Source: Bacteroidota bacterium | GTDB taxonomy: Bacteria; Bacteroidota; Bacteroidia; Bacteroidales; UBA12077 | Direction of reading: 5' to 3' | Length of the DNA stretch: 64,000 bases | Assembly: GCA_020444275.1 (NCBI GenBank) | Contig: JAHLLG010000002.1 | Location: 607,991 to 671,990, forward strand | Shown here: positions 52,648-62,067 of the stretch, piece by piece | Position numbering within the stretch: position 1 is the first letter of the stretch | Layout: each line of letters begins with the position of its first letter | Notes under the pieces: generated by a model | Seen by the model: only the letters and a program-made list of their open reading frames with translations | The model's database searches: none | What the model was told of the DNA's origin: nothing | Position numbers and translations under genes: made by a program

Positions 52648-53868
52648 CTATTCGAATTTTTTAAATACTTCTTTGATCTTATTCATAGCATCGCGTAATT
52701 GCTCTTCATTAATTACTAGAGGAGGAGCAAAGCGGATAATGTTACCATGTGTTGGTTTTGCTAGTACACCAGCTTCAGCCATTGCAACGCAAACATCCCA
52801 GGCAGTTTTACCTTCCTTGTTTTTTATAACTACAGCATTTAATAAACCTTTACCACGAACTAATTCGATCATGTCTGATTTTATGCTATTAAATTCATCG
52901 CGGAAAATCTGACCTAAACGCTCAGCATTTTCTTCTAACTTTTCTTCTTTAACTACATCTAAAGCAGCCATTGCAACTTTACCGGCAATTGGGTTACCAC
53001 CAAAAGTAGAACCGTGTTCGCCCGGCTTAATGGTTAACATGATATCATCGTTAGCTAAAACTGCAGAAACAGGGAATACACCACCTGAAATTGCTTTACC
53101 TAAAATTAAAACATCAGGTTTAACACCTTCGTGATCACAAGCTAACATTTTACCTGTACGAGCAATACCTGTTTGTACTTCGTCGGCAATAAAAAGAACG
53201 TTGTGCTTTTTACAGAGATCATATGATTTTTTAAGGTATCCATCTTCTGGAACGTAAACACCAGCTTCACCTTGAATAGGCTCTACTAAAAATGCAGCTA
53301 CATTCGGATCTTGTAATTCTTTTTCTAACGCTTCAAGATCATTGTAAGGAATCTTAACAAATCCCGGAGTATATGGTCCATAATCACTATATGCATCTGG
53401 ATCAGTTGACATAGAAATGATTGTAATTGTTCTTCCGTGGAAGTTTTCATTACAAACGATAATTTTAGCTTCGTTTTGAGGAATACCTTTTACTTTATAT
53501 CCCCACTTACGAGCTAGTTTAAGTGCTGTTTCGTCTGCTTCAGCACCAGTATTCATAGGTAATACTTTATCAAAACCAAAATATTTGGTTACATACTCTT
53601 CATATTCACCTAAAACACTGTTGTAAAATGCACGAGAAGTTAATGTAAGCTTATTAGCTTGCTCTGTCATTGCATTTACAATTTTTGGATGGCAGTGCCC
53701 TTGGTTAACTGCAGAATATGCAGACAAAAAATCGTAATATTGTTTTCCTTCAACGTCCCAAACATAAACTCCTTCTGCTCTTTCAAGAACAACAGGAAGC
53801 GGATGATAATTATGTGCTCCATATTTATCTTCTCTTTTGATATAATCCTGACTTGTCATTTTTGCCAT
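52648..53868 (-). CDS. rocD: Ornithine--oxo-acid transaminase
   Basis: A 406-residue class III aminotransferase: [56 protein letters not shown], and the pyridoxal-phosphate Lys in [10 protein letters not shown]. It converts ornithine to glutamate semialdehyde, linking arginine and proline metabolism. The [13 protein letters not shown] segment is characteristic of RocD. A promoter-like -7 box lies 82 nt upstream. Confidence 0.94.
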   Translation of the reverse strand: MAKMTSQDYIKREDKYGAHNYHPLPVVLERAEGVYVWDVEGKQYYDFLSAYSAVNQGHCHPKIVNAMTEQANKLTLTSRAFYNSVLGEYEEYVTKYFGFDKVLPMNTGAEADETALKLARKWGYKVKGIPQNEAKIIVCNENFHGRTITIISMSTDPDAYSDYGPYTPGFVKIPYNDLEALEKELQDPNVAAFLVEPIQGEAGVYVPEDGYLKKSYDLCKKHNVLFIADEVQTGIARTGKMLACDHEGVKPDVLILGKAISGGVFPVSAVLANDDIMLTIKPGEHGSTFGGNPIAGKVAMAALDVVKEEKLEENAERLGQIFRDEFNSIKSDMIELVRGKGLLNAVVIKNKEGKTAWDVCVAMAEAGVLAKPTHGNIIRFAPPLVINEEQLRDAMNKIKEVFKKFE

Positions 53869-53949
53869 AATTTTGATTTTTAAATTGTTATATAATTGAT
53901 TATCTTTTTTCCTTCAAGCTACAATTCTAAGAAATCCTTTCCTGATTAT

Positions 53950-53957
53950 CAAACCTA
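53950..53957 (-). promoter_or_regulatory. -7 promoter element for rocD
   Basis: On the minus strand TAGGTTTG (TAnnTTTG), with TTTA 18 nt upstream in place of TTTG. It would give a leader of about 75 nt. Confidence 0.45.
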
Positions 53958-54021
53958 AACTAAAGATTTTGCACATAAAGTGGATATTATAAAACATATT
54001 TAATAAATTAAGGGTGCGAAG

Positions 54022-54053
54022 TTTGTAATGTGTTGAACTCTTTTTTATACTTG
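54022..54053 (+). promoter_or_regulatory. Promoter of the nitroreductase gene
   Basis: TTTG (54022-54025), 20-nt spacer, TATACTTG (54046-54053; one mismatch to TAnnTTTG), 34 nt before the ATG. Confidence 0.55.
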
Positions 54054-54087
54054 TTGTTTATAGTTTATAATCAAAAAATAAACAGAT

Positions 54088-54633
54088 ATGAGCAAAATAC
54101 ATTCAATTATTAGGGAACGTTACAGTCCGGTTATATTTTCTTCAAAGAAAATAGATGAACAGAAACTGGAATCGCTTTTTGAAGCCGCCCGGTGGGCTCC
54201 ATCAAGTTACAATGAACAACCCTGGCGATTTATAGTGGGTATTAAAGATCAAAATGAGATCTATCAAAAATTGTTAGATTCTCTTGTGGAGGCTAACCAA
54301 AACTGGGCAAAATATGCACCGGTTTTAGTGATGAGCTTAGCAAAAAAGAATTCATCGGTTAAACATAAACCAAACCGATTTGCTCAATACGATACAGGAA
54401 TGGCTGTTGCTAATATACTGGCACAAGCAACGTCATTGGGTCTTTATGTGCATCAAATGGGTGGTTATAACATTGAAAAAGCGAAAGAATTACTGCAAAT
54501 TGATGATGATTACGAACCCATGGCTGTTATGGCCATAGGGTATAAGGGTGATATTGATTTGTTTCCTGATGAATTAAAAGATCGTGAGTTAAGTAAACGA
54601 TTTAGAAAACCGCTGGATGAAATAATTTTGTAG
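54088..54633 (+). CDS. Nitroreductase-family protein
   Basis: A 181-residue FMN-dependent oxidoreductase: RERYSPVIFSSKKID near the N-terminus, ARWAPSSYNEQPWRFIV (FMN phosphate loop), YDTGMAVANILAQATSLGLYVHQMGGY, and a C-terminal RKPLDEII. The family reduces nitro compounds, quinones or flavins with NAD(P)H; the physiological substrate is not deducible. It has its own promoter and no linked partner. Confidence 0.88.
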   Translation: MSKIHSIIRERYSPVIFSSKKIDEQKLESLFEAARWAPSSYNEQPWRFIVGIKDQNEIYQKLLDSLVEANQNWAKYAPVLVMSLAKKNSSVKHKPNRFAQYDTGMAVANILAQATSLGLYVHQMGGYNIEKAKELLQIDDDYEPMAVMAIGYKGDIDLFPDELKDRELSKRFRKPLDEIIL

Positions 54634-54658
54634 TTGCCATTTTAATTGAATTTTTCTG

Positions 54659-54688
54659 TTGGATAATTATGAAAAAGGGCTACTTTTG
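54659..54688 (+). promoter_or_regulatory. Promoter of the DUF4293 gene
   Basis: TTG (54659-54661), 19-nt spacer, TACTTTTG (54681-54688), a full -7 match, giving a ~36-nt leader. Confidence 0.65.
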
Positions 54689-54730
54689 CAGTAAAATTAA
54701 GTGGGTTAAAATTTTTATTGTTAAAGTGTT

Positions 54731-55189
54731 ATGATTCAAAGAATTCAATCAATATATTTATTAGTGATTTCACTATTGATGGCATCGCTTTTTATTTATC
54801 CTTTTGCTGAATTGTTAGGAGCAGACGGACAGCTTTTTGTTTTTAATTTTAATGGTTTATCGGTGCATGGTGAAGAGGGATTATATTTACAAACCATACC
54901 ACCATTTATTTTGTTATCGATTATTGTTTTTGTAGCATTTATTAGTATTTTTTTGTATAAGAAAAGAATGCTTCAAATTCGTTTGAACATTTTTAATATT
55001 ATTCTGCTGTTAGGGTATTTGGGATTAAATTATTACTATATTCAAAATTTCTCAAAACAGTTGGATGGTATTGTAAGTTACCACATTACAGCAATATTTC
55101 CGGTTATCAGTGTAGTTCTTACTTATCTGGCTATAAGAGCTATTGGTAAGGACGAAGCTTTGGTGAGAAGTATGGATAGAATAAGATAA
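54731..55189 (+). CDS. DUF4293 membrane protein
   Basis: A 152-residue protein with four transmembrane helices and the Bacteroidota family opening MIQRIQSIYLLVISLLMASL. The two central helices flank a short basic loop (YKKRMLQIRLN), and the C-terminus RAIGKDEALVRSMDRIR is the conserved tail. Function is unknown; members are widespread in the phylum and often near transcription-termination or basic cellular genes. A CCTGACAGG hairpin follows. Confidence 0.87.
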   Translation: MIQRIQSIYLLVISLLMASLFIYPFAELLGADGQLFVFNFNGLSVHGEEGLYLQTIPPFILLSIIVFVAFISIFLYKKRMLQIRLNIFNIILLLGYLGLNYYYIQNFSKQLDGIVSYHITAIFPVISVVLTYLAIRAIGKDEALVRSMDRIR

Positions 55190-55210
55190 TTAGTTACTAA
55201 ATATATGTAT

Positions 55211-55242
55211 AATCCTGTCAGGTTTTGAACCCTGACAGGATT
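55211..55242. terminator. Bidirectional terminator built from a CCTGACAGG repeat
   Basis: AATCCTGTCAGG and CCTGACAGGATT, a 12-bp perfect stem around a TTTTGAAC loop, between the convergent DUF4293 and pyrI genes; T- or A-rich flanks serve both strands. Same family as 9265-9297. Confidence 0.85.
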
Positions 55243-55269
55243 ATTTATTTTTATACCAGACAAGTTTTA

Positions 55270-55731
55270 TTAATTAATCTCCATATGTTCTGCATCGGTA
55301 ATTTTCTCGCAGTAATGACACTTAATGGCTACATCCTTTTTCGAAATAACAGTAAACTTGGTTTTAATACCTTCGTGGTTTGTAATACATTTCGGATTCA
55401 TACATTTAGCAATTCCTTTAATACTATCAGGAACAACAACCACTTTTTTCTCAACAACTTTATAATCTTTTATAATATTCAATTTAGCTTCAGGAGCAAC
55501 CAGAGCAATTTTATTAATATCATCATCTTCAAAAAAAACATCAGATAACTTTATTATGGCTTTAAGTCCCAATTTTTCACTTTCAAAATTAGAACCAAAT
55601 GTCATTTGAGTTTCTACCTTATCCAAATTCAAAATATTAATTACTTTAAAAAGGTGATTTGCAGGGATATGGTCAATTACAGTGCCATCTTTAATCGCAC
55701 TAACCTGGAGTTTTTTATCGTGCATTTCCAT
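55270..55731 (-). CDS. pyrI: Aspartate carbamoyltransferase regulatory chain
   Basis: A 153-residue PyrI, taken from ATG 55731; a second ATG at 55725 aligns better with E. coli PyrI, while the frame also opens with TTG at 55740. It has the nucleotide-binding KLQVSAIKDGTVIDHI region and a C-terminal zinc site (CMNPKC, then CHYC). It binds ATP/CTP and couples allosteric control to PyrB. It sits just after pyrB, in operon. Confidence 0.95.
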   Translation of the reverse strand: MEMHDKKLQVSAIKDGTVIDHIPANHLFKVINILNLDKVETQMTFGSNFESEKLGLKAIIKLSDVFFEDDDINKIALVAPEAKLNIIKDYKVVEKKVVVVPDSIKGIAKCMNPKCITNHEGIKTKFTVISKKDVAIKCHYCEKITDAEHMEIN

Positions 55732-55743
55732 AATTTTCAATAA

Positions 55744-56652
55744 TTATTTAAGTCCTAAAATGTGAGTTATAATAGCCTGGCGAGTATATACACCATTTAA
55801 TGCTTGTGTAAAGTAATATGCTTTTTCATTTTCATCCACATTGGTATGAATTTCATTTACCCTGGGGAGAGGATGTAGAACTTTCATATTCTCTTTTGTA
55901 TTTTCTAACATGTTGTTTTTAAGAACATATGAATTTTTGGTTCTTTCATATTCAATCGGATCAGAAAAGCGCTCTCTCTGAATACGTGTCATGTAAACAA
56001 TATCTGCATGCTTTAGTACTTCATCAAGCTCTTTATGCTCGTAGTATTTTAAATCTTTTTTATCAAGATATAGTTTATATTCGTTTGGTATTTTCAGCTC
56101 GTCGGGCGAAACAAAATTATATGTTGTATTAAACATAGCCATTGCTTGTAGCAAAGAATGTACTGTTCTTCCATATTTTAAGTCACCCACAAAGCATATA
56201 TTCAAATTGTCTAATGTCCCCTGAGTTTTTCTTATGGAATACAAATCGAGCAGAGTCTGTGTCGGATGCTGATTGGCACCATCGCCTGCATTAACAATAG
56301 GTACATTAGATACCTCGCTCGCCCACCGTGCGCTTCCTTCAATAGGATTCCGCATAATGATCATATCGCTGTAATTGGCAACCGTCATAATGGTATCTTT
56401 TAACGATTCACCTTTCTTAACACTTGATGATCCAGCATCGGTAAAGCCAATGTATTTCCCACCTAACCGACTAATTGCACTTTCAAAGCTTAGTCGTGTA
56501 CGTGTTGATGGTTCAAAAAATAGGGTAGCAATAACCTTATTGTCCAAAAGGTTTTGATTCGGATTTTTTTCAAATCCTTCCGCAAGATCCAAGATGCGAA
56601 AGATTTCTTCTTTTGAAAAATCCGTAATTGAAACTAAGTGTTTGTTTTCCAT
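55744..56652 (-). CDS. pyrB: Aspartate carbamoyltransferase catalytic chain
   Basis: A 302-residue catalytic subunit: carbamoyl-phosphate loop [14 protein letters not shown] (residues 46-59), [26 protein letters not shown], and HPLPRVNEI. It condenses carbamoyl phosphate and aspartate, the committed pyrimidine step. With pyrI it forms the allosteric holoenzyme. An 81-nt gap separates it from yigZ. Confidence 0.97.
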   Translation of the reverse strand: MENKHLVSITDFSKEEIFRILDLAEGFEKNPNQNLLDNKVIATLFFEPSTRTRLSFESAISRLGGKYIGFTDAGSSSVKKGESLKDTIMTVANYSDMIIMRNPIEGSARWASEVSNVPIVNAGDGANQHPTQTLLDLYSIRKTQGTLDNLNICFVGDLKYGRTVHSLLQAMAMFNTTYNFVSPDELKIPNEYKLYLDKKDLKYYEHKELDEVLKHADIVYMTRIQRERFSDPIEYERTKNSYVLKNNMLENTKENMKVLHPLPRVNEIHTNVDENEKAYYFTQALNGVYTRQAIITHILGLK

Positions 56653-56733
56653 TAATCCGAAGTTTTATTTGTTGTTTTATAATTTTTTATAATGTTATTA
56701 TCTAATTTGAAATTTTTAATTTGAAACCTGAAA

Positions 56734-57351
56734 TCATCTGGTTTCTATATATTCTATTTTTAAGTTTTCAACTCTGTCGAATTTACTTAATACTTTATCT
56801 ACATCAGCTTTTCGCAGTGCCAGTGTGATTGTACATGAAAGCTCGAAATTCTGATCGATTTGTTCTATCTGTTCTTCTTTCATAATACGCATGATTTCGT
56901 TCATTTCAGGATATTCAAACTGTAACTCGTAAATATCATGCAACGTTTTTTTTATGATTTTTGCATTTTTAATGGCTTCCTCGGCAGCTGTTTTATATGC
57001 ATTGATTAAGCCACTTACACCCAGTTTGGTACCGCCAAAATACCTGATCACTACAATTAATATGTTGGTTAAGTCGTGTGATCTTATTTGTCCTAATATT
57101 GGTTTGCCAGCAGTACTCGAAGGTTCCCCATCGTCGTTAGCACGAAAAACATTTTTATCTTTTCCTAACATGTAAGCATAACAATGGTGTCTTGCGTCGT
57201 GATAATCGCTGCGCAGTTGGTCTTGAATTGCTTTTATTTCATCTTCAGTTGAGACAGGATGAGCAAAAGCCAAGAATTTACTTCCTCTGTCTTTAAATAA
57301 ACCTTCGCTTGGTTTACTTATGGTTAAATATTCGTCTACAAATTCTGCCAT
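56734..57351 (-). CDS. YigZ/IMPACT-family protein
   Basis: A 205-residue protein with the N-terminal UPF0029 domain (KDRGSKFLAFAHPV, DARHHCYAYML, NDDGEPSSTAGKPIL, VIRYFGGTKLGVSGLINAY) and a C-terminal ferredoxin-like DUF1949 region. The eukaryotic IMPACT homologue binds GCN1; the bacterial role is unclear, possibly RNA- or ribosome-related. It starts one base after the DMT transporter stop, so the two are co-transcribed. Confidence 0.92.
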   Translation of the reverse strand: MAEFVDEYLTISKPSEGLFKDRGSKFLAFAHPVSTEDEIKAIQDQLRSDYHDARHHCYAYMLGKDKNVFRANDDGEPSSTAGKPILGQIRSHDLTNILIVVIRYFGGTKLGVSGLINAYKTAAEEAIKNAKIIKKTLHDIYELQFEYPEMNEIMRIMKEEQIEQIDQNFELSCTITLALRKADVDKVLSKFDRVENLKIEYIETR

Positions 57352-58233
57352 CTAAGTAATTGATAATATATAAATTGCTACTAATGATAGAACTATTCCT
57401 ACCCAATTAATCTTTAAAAATTTCTCTTTAAATACAGTCATTCCAATAATTACAGAAAGCACTATAATGCCTAAGTTATTGATTCCAAAAACTATTGACC
57501 CGTCAATTGAATCGCCCAATTGTGATTTATAATTTAGTGCTTTAATTAAGAAATATAATGATCCGTAATTGCTTATTCCCAGGGCTATTCCCCACAATAA
57601 ATTATTCTTATTTACCAACTCCTTAAATGAGGTTCTTCTTAATGCTTTGGTTACCAGGCCAGCAACAGCAGCCATAGCAAATAAAATCACAGTAAATACT
57701 GGTAATACATCATCAGCTACATGATATTGCTGTGCATATTTTACAAACGAATCAACTAACCCCATTCCTAAAAAGAGGATTATAGGAAGATATATGTTCC
57801 TGGGGTCAAATTCCACTTTTCGTTTCCTGTAAACAGAAAGAAAAACAGCCAGTACTGCCAAAATAATTCCGGTTGCCTTAAGATTAGTTAAAACATCTAA
57901 AGGATCAATGAGTATAGAAACAATTATTGGAATAATCACCGACATTTTATTCGAAATAGTTGTAATTGCTATGCCCACAACTTGCGATGATATGGCAATT
58001 ACAACAAACATGATAATAAACATAACTCCAATTAAAATGGAGTATGGAAACCATGCTTTTTGATAAATTGGAAATATATCTACTGATGAATTTGTAAGTA
58101 GAATACCTAAAATTGTAGCAGTAATATAGTTGATAATGATAATATTAAATGTTTTGATCTTAAACCTGTCAAGGAATTTGAAGATCACATATATTGCTGC
58201 TGAAGAAAGAATGCTAAATAATAAAAATATCAT
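57352..58233 (-). CDS. EamA/DMT-superfamily transporter
   Basis: A 293-residue membrane protein with about ten helices, taken from ATG 58233; an upstream in-frame GTG at 58251 would add six residues and falls at the edge of a terminator. Two EamA-like halves are seen, the second ending VFKEKFLKINWVGIVLSLVAIYI. DMT proteins export or import amino acids, nucleotide precursors or other small metabolites. A promoter, a 20-codon ORF and a terminator hairpin precede it, suggesting attenuation. yigZ follows directly. Confidence 0.87.
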   Translation of the reverse strand: MIFLLFSILSSAAIYVIFKFLDRFKIKTFNIIIINYITATILGILLTNSSVDIFPIYQKAWFPYSILIGVMFIIMFVVIAISSQVVGIAITTISNKMSVIIPIIVSILIDPLDVLTNLKATGIILAVLAVFLSVYRKRKVEFDPRNIYLPIILFLGMGLVDSFVKYAQQYHVADDVLPVFTVILFAMAAVAGLVTKALRRTSFKELVNKNNLLWGIALGISNYGSLYFLIKALNYKSQLGDSIDGSIVFGINNLGIIVLSVIIGMTVFKEKFLKINWVGIVLSLVAIYILSIT

Positions 58234-58251
58234 GCTCGTTCGTTTATGCAC

Positions 58252-58284
58252 AAAAAAAACAGGTTCCTAAAAAAGAAACCTGTT
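58252..58284 (-). terminator. Terminator hairpin directly upstream of the DMT gene
   Basis: On the minus strand AACAGGTT and AACCTGTT arms with an 11-nt centre, then eight T, ending 18 nt before the DMT ATG. A second hairpin, GGGTCCATTGACCC (58290-58303), precedes it. It could end the XdhC transcript or act as an attenuator of the DMT gene. Confidence 0.85.
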
Positions 58285-58292
58285 TTTCGGGG

Positions 58293-58355
58293 TCAATGGA
58301 CCCTTAAATTTTGTTCTGTTGACTCTATTTTGTCTTTGAATATTTTTAAATTCAT
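58293..58355 (-). CDS. Possible leader ORF upstream of the DMT transporter
   Basis: A 20-codon minus-strand ORF, MNLKIFKDKIESTEQNLRVH, whose stop codon lies inside the GGGTC/GACCC hairpin and 8 nt before the terminator's first arm. It has no amino-acid run, so any regulation through it would differ from the his and trp leaders. It may be fortuitous. Confidence 0.3.
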   Translation of the reverse strand: MNLKIFKDKIESTEQNLRVH

Positions 58356-58383
58356 GTTTAAATATCAAAAATCATAATCTGAG

Positions 58384-58391
58384 CAAAGATA
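58384..58391 (-). promoter_or_regulatory. -7 promoter element for the DMT leader
   Basis: On the minus strand TATCTTTG (TAnnTTTG), in the gap downstream of the XdhC gene. Transcription would begin near 58377, giving a ~145-nt leader holding a mini-ORF, two hairpins and a T8 run. The -33 region is only T-rich. Confidence 0.4.
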
Positions 58392-58444
58392 AATAAAAGT
58401 TGATGATAAAAAACAGAAAAATGAATTATCTATTAACATATTTA

Positions 58445-59395
58445 TTAACAATTCCTAATCTGAACTACCTTGGCTGCAATGCTTATTCCAATTTCGGCTG
58501 TTGTTTTACTATTGATATCCAAACCTATTGGCGAATCAACCTTTTTTAAGTCACTTTCTTGAATACCTTGTTTTTTCAGCGATTCGAAAGTATTTTGAAC
58601 TTTCTTTTTGCTGCCAATCATTCCAAGATATTTTAGGTCCTTCGTAACCAGTTGCTTTAAAACAATTTCATCGCTTTTATGACCAACAGTCATGATTACT
58701 GCATAAGACCTGTTTCCTTCAGGAACAATATTACTAATATTCTTAAAATCAACAAGCTTTTTCTGATGCGCATACATGTTGTTTTCAAATGTTGGCAAAT
58801 CTTTTCGGTCGTCGAGTAAAACAACCTTAAAATCAAGTAATCTGAAGATTTGACTAACAGGAACACTAACATGACCAGCACCAAATATATAGATGGTGTC
58901 TTTTAATCCTATTTGCTCTGTATATTCCCAATTTTCATCATCTTTTTTCTGATATTCTATTCCGTTATCAGTATTGATTGTATCATTAAATGTAATACCC
59001 TTGTTATTTAGCTGAAGCAATCCGTTTTCTCCAATATCCAGTTTTATTACAATATTATTTATAGTTTCGAAATCCGATTTATCGAGTGGCAGAAAAGCAT
59101 GTGTTTGTTCTCCTGAACACATTAATCCCGATTTATCTTTTCCCGCATCAGGCTGGTGTACTTGATGTTTAATAAATGGTTTAAGATTACTCTTTTGTAA
59201 TTCTTTACGGGCAAGATTAACCATGTTATATTCCATTACGCCGCCACCTATAGATCCTGACATTTCTCCAGATTCTGATACAGCCATCTTGAATCCAACT
59301 ACTCCGGGACTACTGCCATTGCGTTCAACAACGGTAACAAGCATTACTTTTTGTTTTTCACTGAGCTCTTCGCGAATAAAATTCCAAACTTTCAT
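58445..59395 (-). CDS. XdhC/CoxI-family protein
   Basis: A 316-residue protein starting at ATG 59395 (MKVWNFIREEL), an in-frame ATG at 59437 being less likely. The N-terminal XdhC_CoxI domain has ERNGSSPGVVGFKMAV and GSIGGGVMEY; the C-terminal Rossmann domain has IFGAGHVSVPVSQ and LGMIGSKKK. XdhC proteins mature and insert sulfurated molybdenum cofactor into xanthine-dehydrogenase-type enzymes. No molybdenum hydroxylase is in the window, but the divergent ygeY-ygeW genes belong to a selenium/molybdenum purine-degradation neighbourhood. Confidence 0.9.
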   Translation of the reverse strand: MKVWNFIREELSEKQKVMLVTVVERNGSSPGVVGFKMAVSESGEMSGSIGGGVMEYNMVNLARKELQKSNLKPFIKHQVHQPDAGKDKSGLMCSGEQTHAFLPLDKSDFETINNIVIKLDIGENGLLQLNNKGITFNDTINTDNGIEYQKKDDENWEYTEQIGLKDTIYIFGAGHVSVPVSQIFRLLDFKVVLLDDRKDLPTFENNMYAHQKKLVDFKNISNIVPEGNRSYAVIMTVGHKSDEIVLKQLVTKDLKYLGMIGSKKKVQNTFESLKKQGIQESDLKKVDSPIGLDINSKTTAEIGISIAAKVVQIRNC

Positions 59396-59661
59396 AGGGT
59401 TATTTTTATCGATTAGGTAACTCAAAAATACAACCATTTCAGGTATTTAATTGCTTTTAATAAAGATTTTATATGATATTGATGAATTAAAGAATCGATT
59501 TTTAGAAATTATTGTTTAAATAGAAAATAATTCTTAAAGAATAGAGTGAAATGTTAAAACATTCTATATTAATAAGACTTTAGCATAAAACTATCCTATG
59601 TATATGCGTTTAGAAATAAAAAATGTAATTTTAGCAATCATAAATTTTAAGACAAATCGAA

Positions 59662-60849
59662 ATGGAAAATATCTATCAAAAAATAAATGAGTTAGCTGAT
59701 AAATACAGGGATTATACTGCGGAGAACTTATCAAAATTAGTTCAAATAAAATCATTAAGCCTGGGAGAAAAAGAAGTACAGCTTGAATTAAAGCACCAGA
59801 TGGAAGAAGCTGGTTTTGACGAAGTACGTATTGATGGATTAGGAAATGTACTTGGACGAATTGGAAATGGAAAGAAAATTTTAGCTATCGATGGTCATAT
59901 GGATACGGTAGATATGGGAAATATGGATAACTGGGATTTTGATCCGCTGGGAGGAGAAATAAAAGATGGCTTTGTACATGGGCGCGGTACGGTTGACCAG
60001 GAAGGAGGACCAGCGGCTTTTGTAACAACTGGTAGAATTTTAAAAGAATTGGGATTTGATAAAGATCTTACCATATATTTTGTGGGTAGTGTAATTGAAG
60101 AAGATTGTGATGGTTTATGCTGGAAATACATTGTAGAAGAAGAAGGAATTAAACCTGATTTTGCTATTAGTACAGAGCCTACAAATCTGAACATTTACCG
60201 TGGTCATCGTGGCCGCATGGAAATGAAAGTTCATTTTTATGGTACATCGTGCCATGGATCAGCACCAGAACGAGGCGATAATGCAATTTATAAAGCCGCT
60301 AAAGTAGCATTGGAAATTGAGAAGTTAAACGAGCGATTAAAAGATGATGCATTTCTTGGTAAAGGAACAGTAACTATTTCAGAAATAATTTCAGGTAGTC
60401 CTTCATTATGCGCTGTGGCTGATTACGCTGCATTTCATTTAGATCGTCGTTTGACCTGGGGAGAAACCAAAGAATCAGCAGTAGCAGAAGTTGAAGCTCT
60501 GCTCGAAGGAATGAATGCCAAGGTAGAAGTATTGGAATACAAAGAAACAGCATACACCGGATTGGAATATGGCATGGAAAAATATTATCCGACATGGAAA
60601 ATACCGGAAGATTCAGAAATAGTTCAAAAAGGAGTGCGGGCTTTTGAAAAGCTTTATAATAAAAAACCAAAGGTAGACAAATGGACCTTCTCTACTAATG
60701 GAGTTACGATTAATGGAATGTATGGTATTCCTTTAATTGGATTTGGACCAGGAAATGAAGTGTTGGCGCATGCTCCGAACGAAAAGGTTGCTATTGATGA
60801 TTTGGTGGTTGCTTCAGCTTTTTATGCTGCATTTGCATACGATATTTAA
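59662..60849 (+). CDS. ygeY: YgeY-family selenium metabolism-linked hydrolase (M20)
   Basis: A 395-residue M20 peptidase-fold enzyme: LAIDGHMDTVDMG (zinc His/Asp), GRGTVDQEGGPAA (bridging Asp), EEDCDGLCWKYI, RGHRGRMEMKVHFYGTSCHG, and KWTFSTNGVTINGMYGIPLIGFGPG. These closely track E. coli YgeY. In the recently described anaerobic purine degradation pathway, ygeY lies with ygeW, ygeX, ssnA and hyuA and acts in nitrogen-ring breakdown. It is 18 nt before ygeW. Confidence 0.93.
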   Translation: MENIYQKINELADKYRDYTAENLSKLVQIKSLSLGEKEVQLELKHQMEEAGFDEVRIDGLGNVLGRIGNGKKILAIDGHMDTVDMGNMDNWDFDPLGGEIKDGFVHGRGTVDQEGGPAAFVTTGRILKELGFDKDLTIYFVGSVIEEDCDGLCWKYIVEEEGIKPDFAISTEPTNLNIYRGHRGRMEMKVHFYGTSCHGSAPERGDNAIYKAAKVALEIEKLNERLKDDAFLGKGTVTISEIISGSPSLCAVADYAAFHLDRRLTWGETKESAVAEVEALLEGMNAKVEVLEYKETAYTGLEYGMEKYYPTWKIPEDSEIVQKGVRAFEKLYNKKPKVDKWTFSTNGVTINGMYGIPLIGFGPGNEVLAHAPNEKVAIDDLVVASAFYAAFAYDI

Positions 60850-60867
60850 AAAATAAATAATACATAT

Positions 60868-62055
60868 ATGAGTTTACAGGACAAAATTCAAAAATTAGGT
60901 CAATTAAAGACTGATTTATATCAAAAGGATTTTTTACTGACCTGGGAGAAAAGTCAGGATGATTTAAAAGCGATCCTAGAAGTCGCTGAGATATTAAAAG
61001 AGATGCGTGATAATAATGTTTCTCCGCGTGTTTTTGATTCAGGGTTAGCAATTTCTAATTTCAGAGATAATTCAACTCGAACAAGGTTTTCATTTGCATC
61101 GGCAAGTAACCTGTTAGGTTGTGCTGTTCAGGATTTAGATGAACAAAAGTCGCAAATTGCACATGGCGAAACGGTTCGCGAAACAGCAAATATGATTTCT
61201 TTCTTATCCGATTTTATTGGTATTCGTGACGATATGTACCTTGGCGAAGGAAATAAATACATGCGCGAAGTAGGTGATGCTTTGGATGAAGGTTATAAGA
61301 CAGGTGTTTTACCAACTCGTCCTGGAATTGTGAACTTACAGTGTGATCAGGATCACCCGACACAATCAATGGCTGATTTAATGCACTTGCAAAATCAGTT
61401 TGGTTCGTTGGAAAACCTGAAAGGTAAAAAGATTGTGATGAGCTGGGCTTATTCGCCAAGTTACGGAAAACCATTATCCGTGCCACAAGGGATAATCGCT
61501 TTAATGTCTCGTTACGGAATGAACATCGAATTAGCTTATCCTGAAGGATATGATTTAATTCCTGAGATTGTAGATATTGCAAAGAATAATACACAACAGA
61601 GTGGTGGTTCGTTCAATATTAGTCATTCTATGGAAGACGCCATGAAAGATGCTGACATTGTATATCCAAAAAGCTGGGCACCTTATCATATCATGCAGCA
61701 AAGAACAGAATTATTAAAGAATAAAGATGTTGAAGGATTAAAAGCTCTTGAACAAACTTGTTTGGCCAATAATGCAAAGTATAAGGATTGGGAATATGAT
61801 GAAGCTAAAATGAAATTAACTAAAAATCAGGATGCTTTGTATATGCACTGTTTACCTGCTGATATTAGCGGAGTTTCGTGCAAAGAAGGGGAAGTAAATG
61901 CTGATGTTTTTGAGAAATACAGAATCAGAACATATCTCGAAGCCGGTTTTAAGCCGTATATTATTGCCGCAATGATGTTTACCAATAAATTCAAGAATCC
62001 GTCCGAAGTTTTAGATAATATCCTTAAAAGGGATAGAAGAAGAGTAGGTTTTTAA
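60868..62055 (+). CDS. ygeW: Knotted carbamoyltransferase YgeW
   Basis: A 395-residue carbamoyltransferase matching E. coli YgeW along its length: KDFLLTWEKSQDDLKAILEV, FRDNSTRTRFSFASA (residues 65-79), VQDLDEQKSQIAHGETVRET, DQDHPTQSMADL, TWAYSPSYGKPLS-like SWAYSPSYGKPLSVPQG, and MHCLPADISGVSCKEGE. YgeW has the knotted fold of AOTCase-like enzymes and is linked to purine breakdown. A terminator overlaps its stop codon. Confidence 0.96.
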   Translation: MSLQDKIQKLGQLKTDLYQKDFLLTWEKSQDDLKAILEVAEILKEMRDNNVSPRVFDSGLAISNFRDNSTRTRFSFASASNLLGCAVQDLDEQKSQIAHGETVRETANMISFLSDFIGIRDDMYLGEGNKYMREVGDALDEGYKTGVLPTRPGIVNLQCDQDHPTQSMADLMHLQNQFGSLENLKGKKIVMSWAYSPSYGKPLSVPQGIIALMSRYGMNIELAYPEGYDLIPEIVDIAKNNTQQSGGSFNISHSMEDAMKDADIVYPKSWAPYHIMQQRTELLKNKDVEGLKALEQTCLANNAKYKDWEYDEAKMKLTKNQDALYMHCLPADISGVSCKEGEVNADVFEKYRIRTYLEAGFKPYIIAAMMFTNKFKNPSEVLDNILKRDRRRVGF

Positions 62056-62067
62056 CCTGCTCTTTTT
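62041..62067 (+). terminator. Terminator overlapping the ygeW stop codon
   Basis: AGAGTAGGTT and AACCTGCTCT (one G-T pair), 3-nt loop, then T5-6. The TAA stop lies in its loop and 3' arm. It also touches the convergent hydA stop. Confidence 0.8.
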
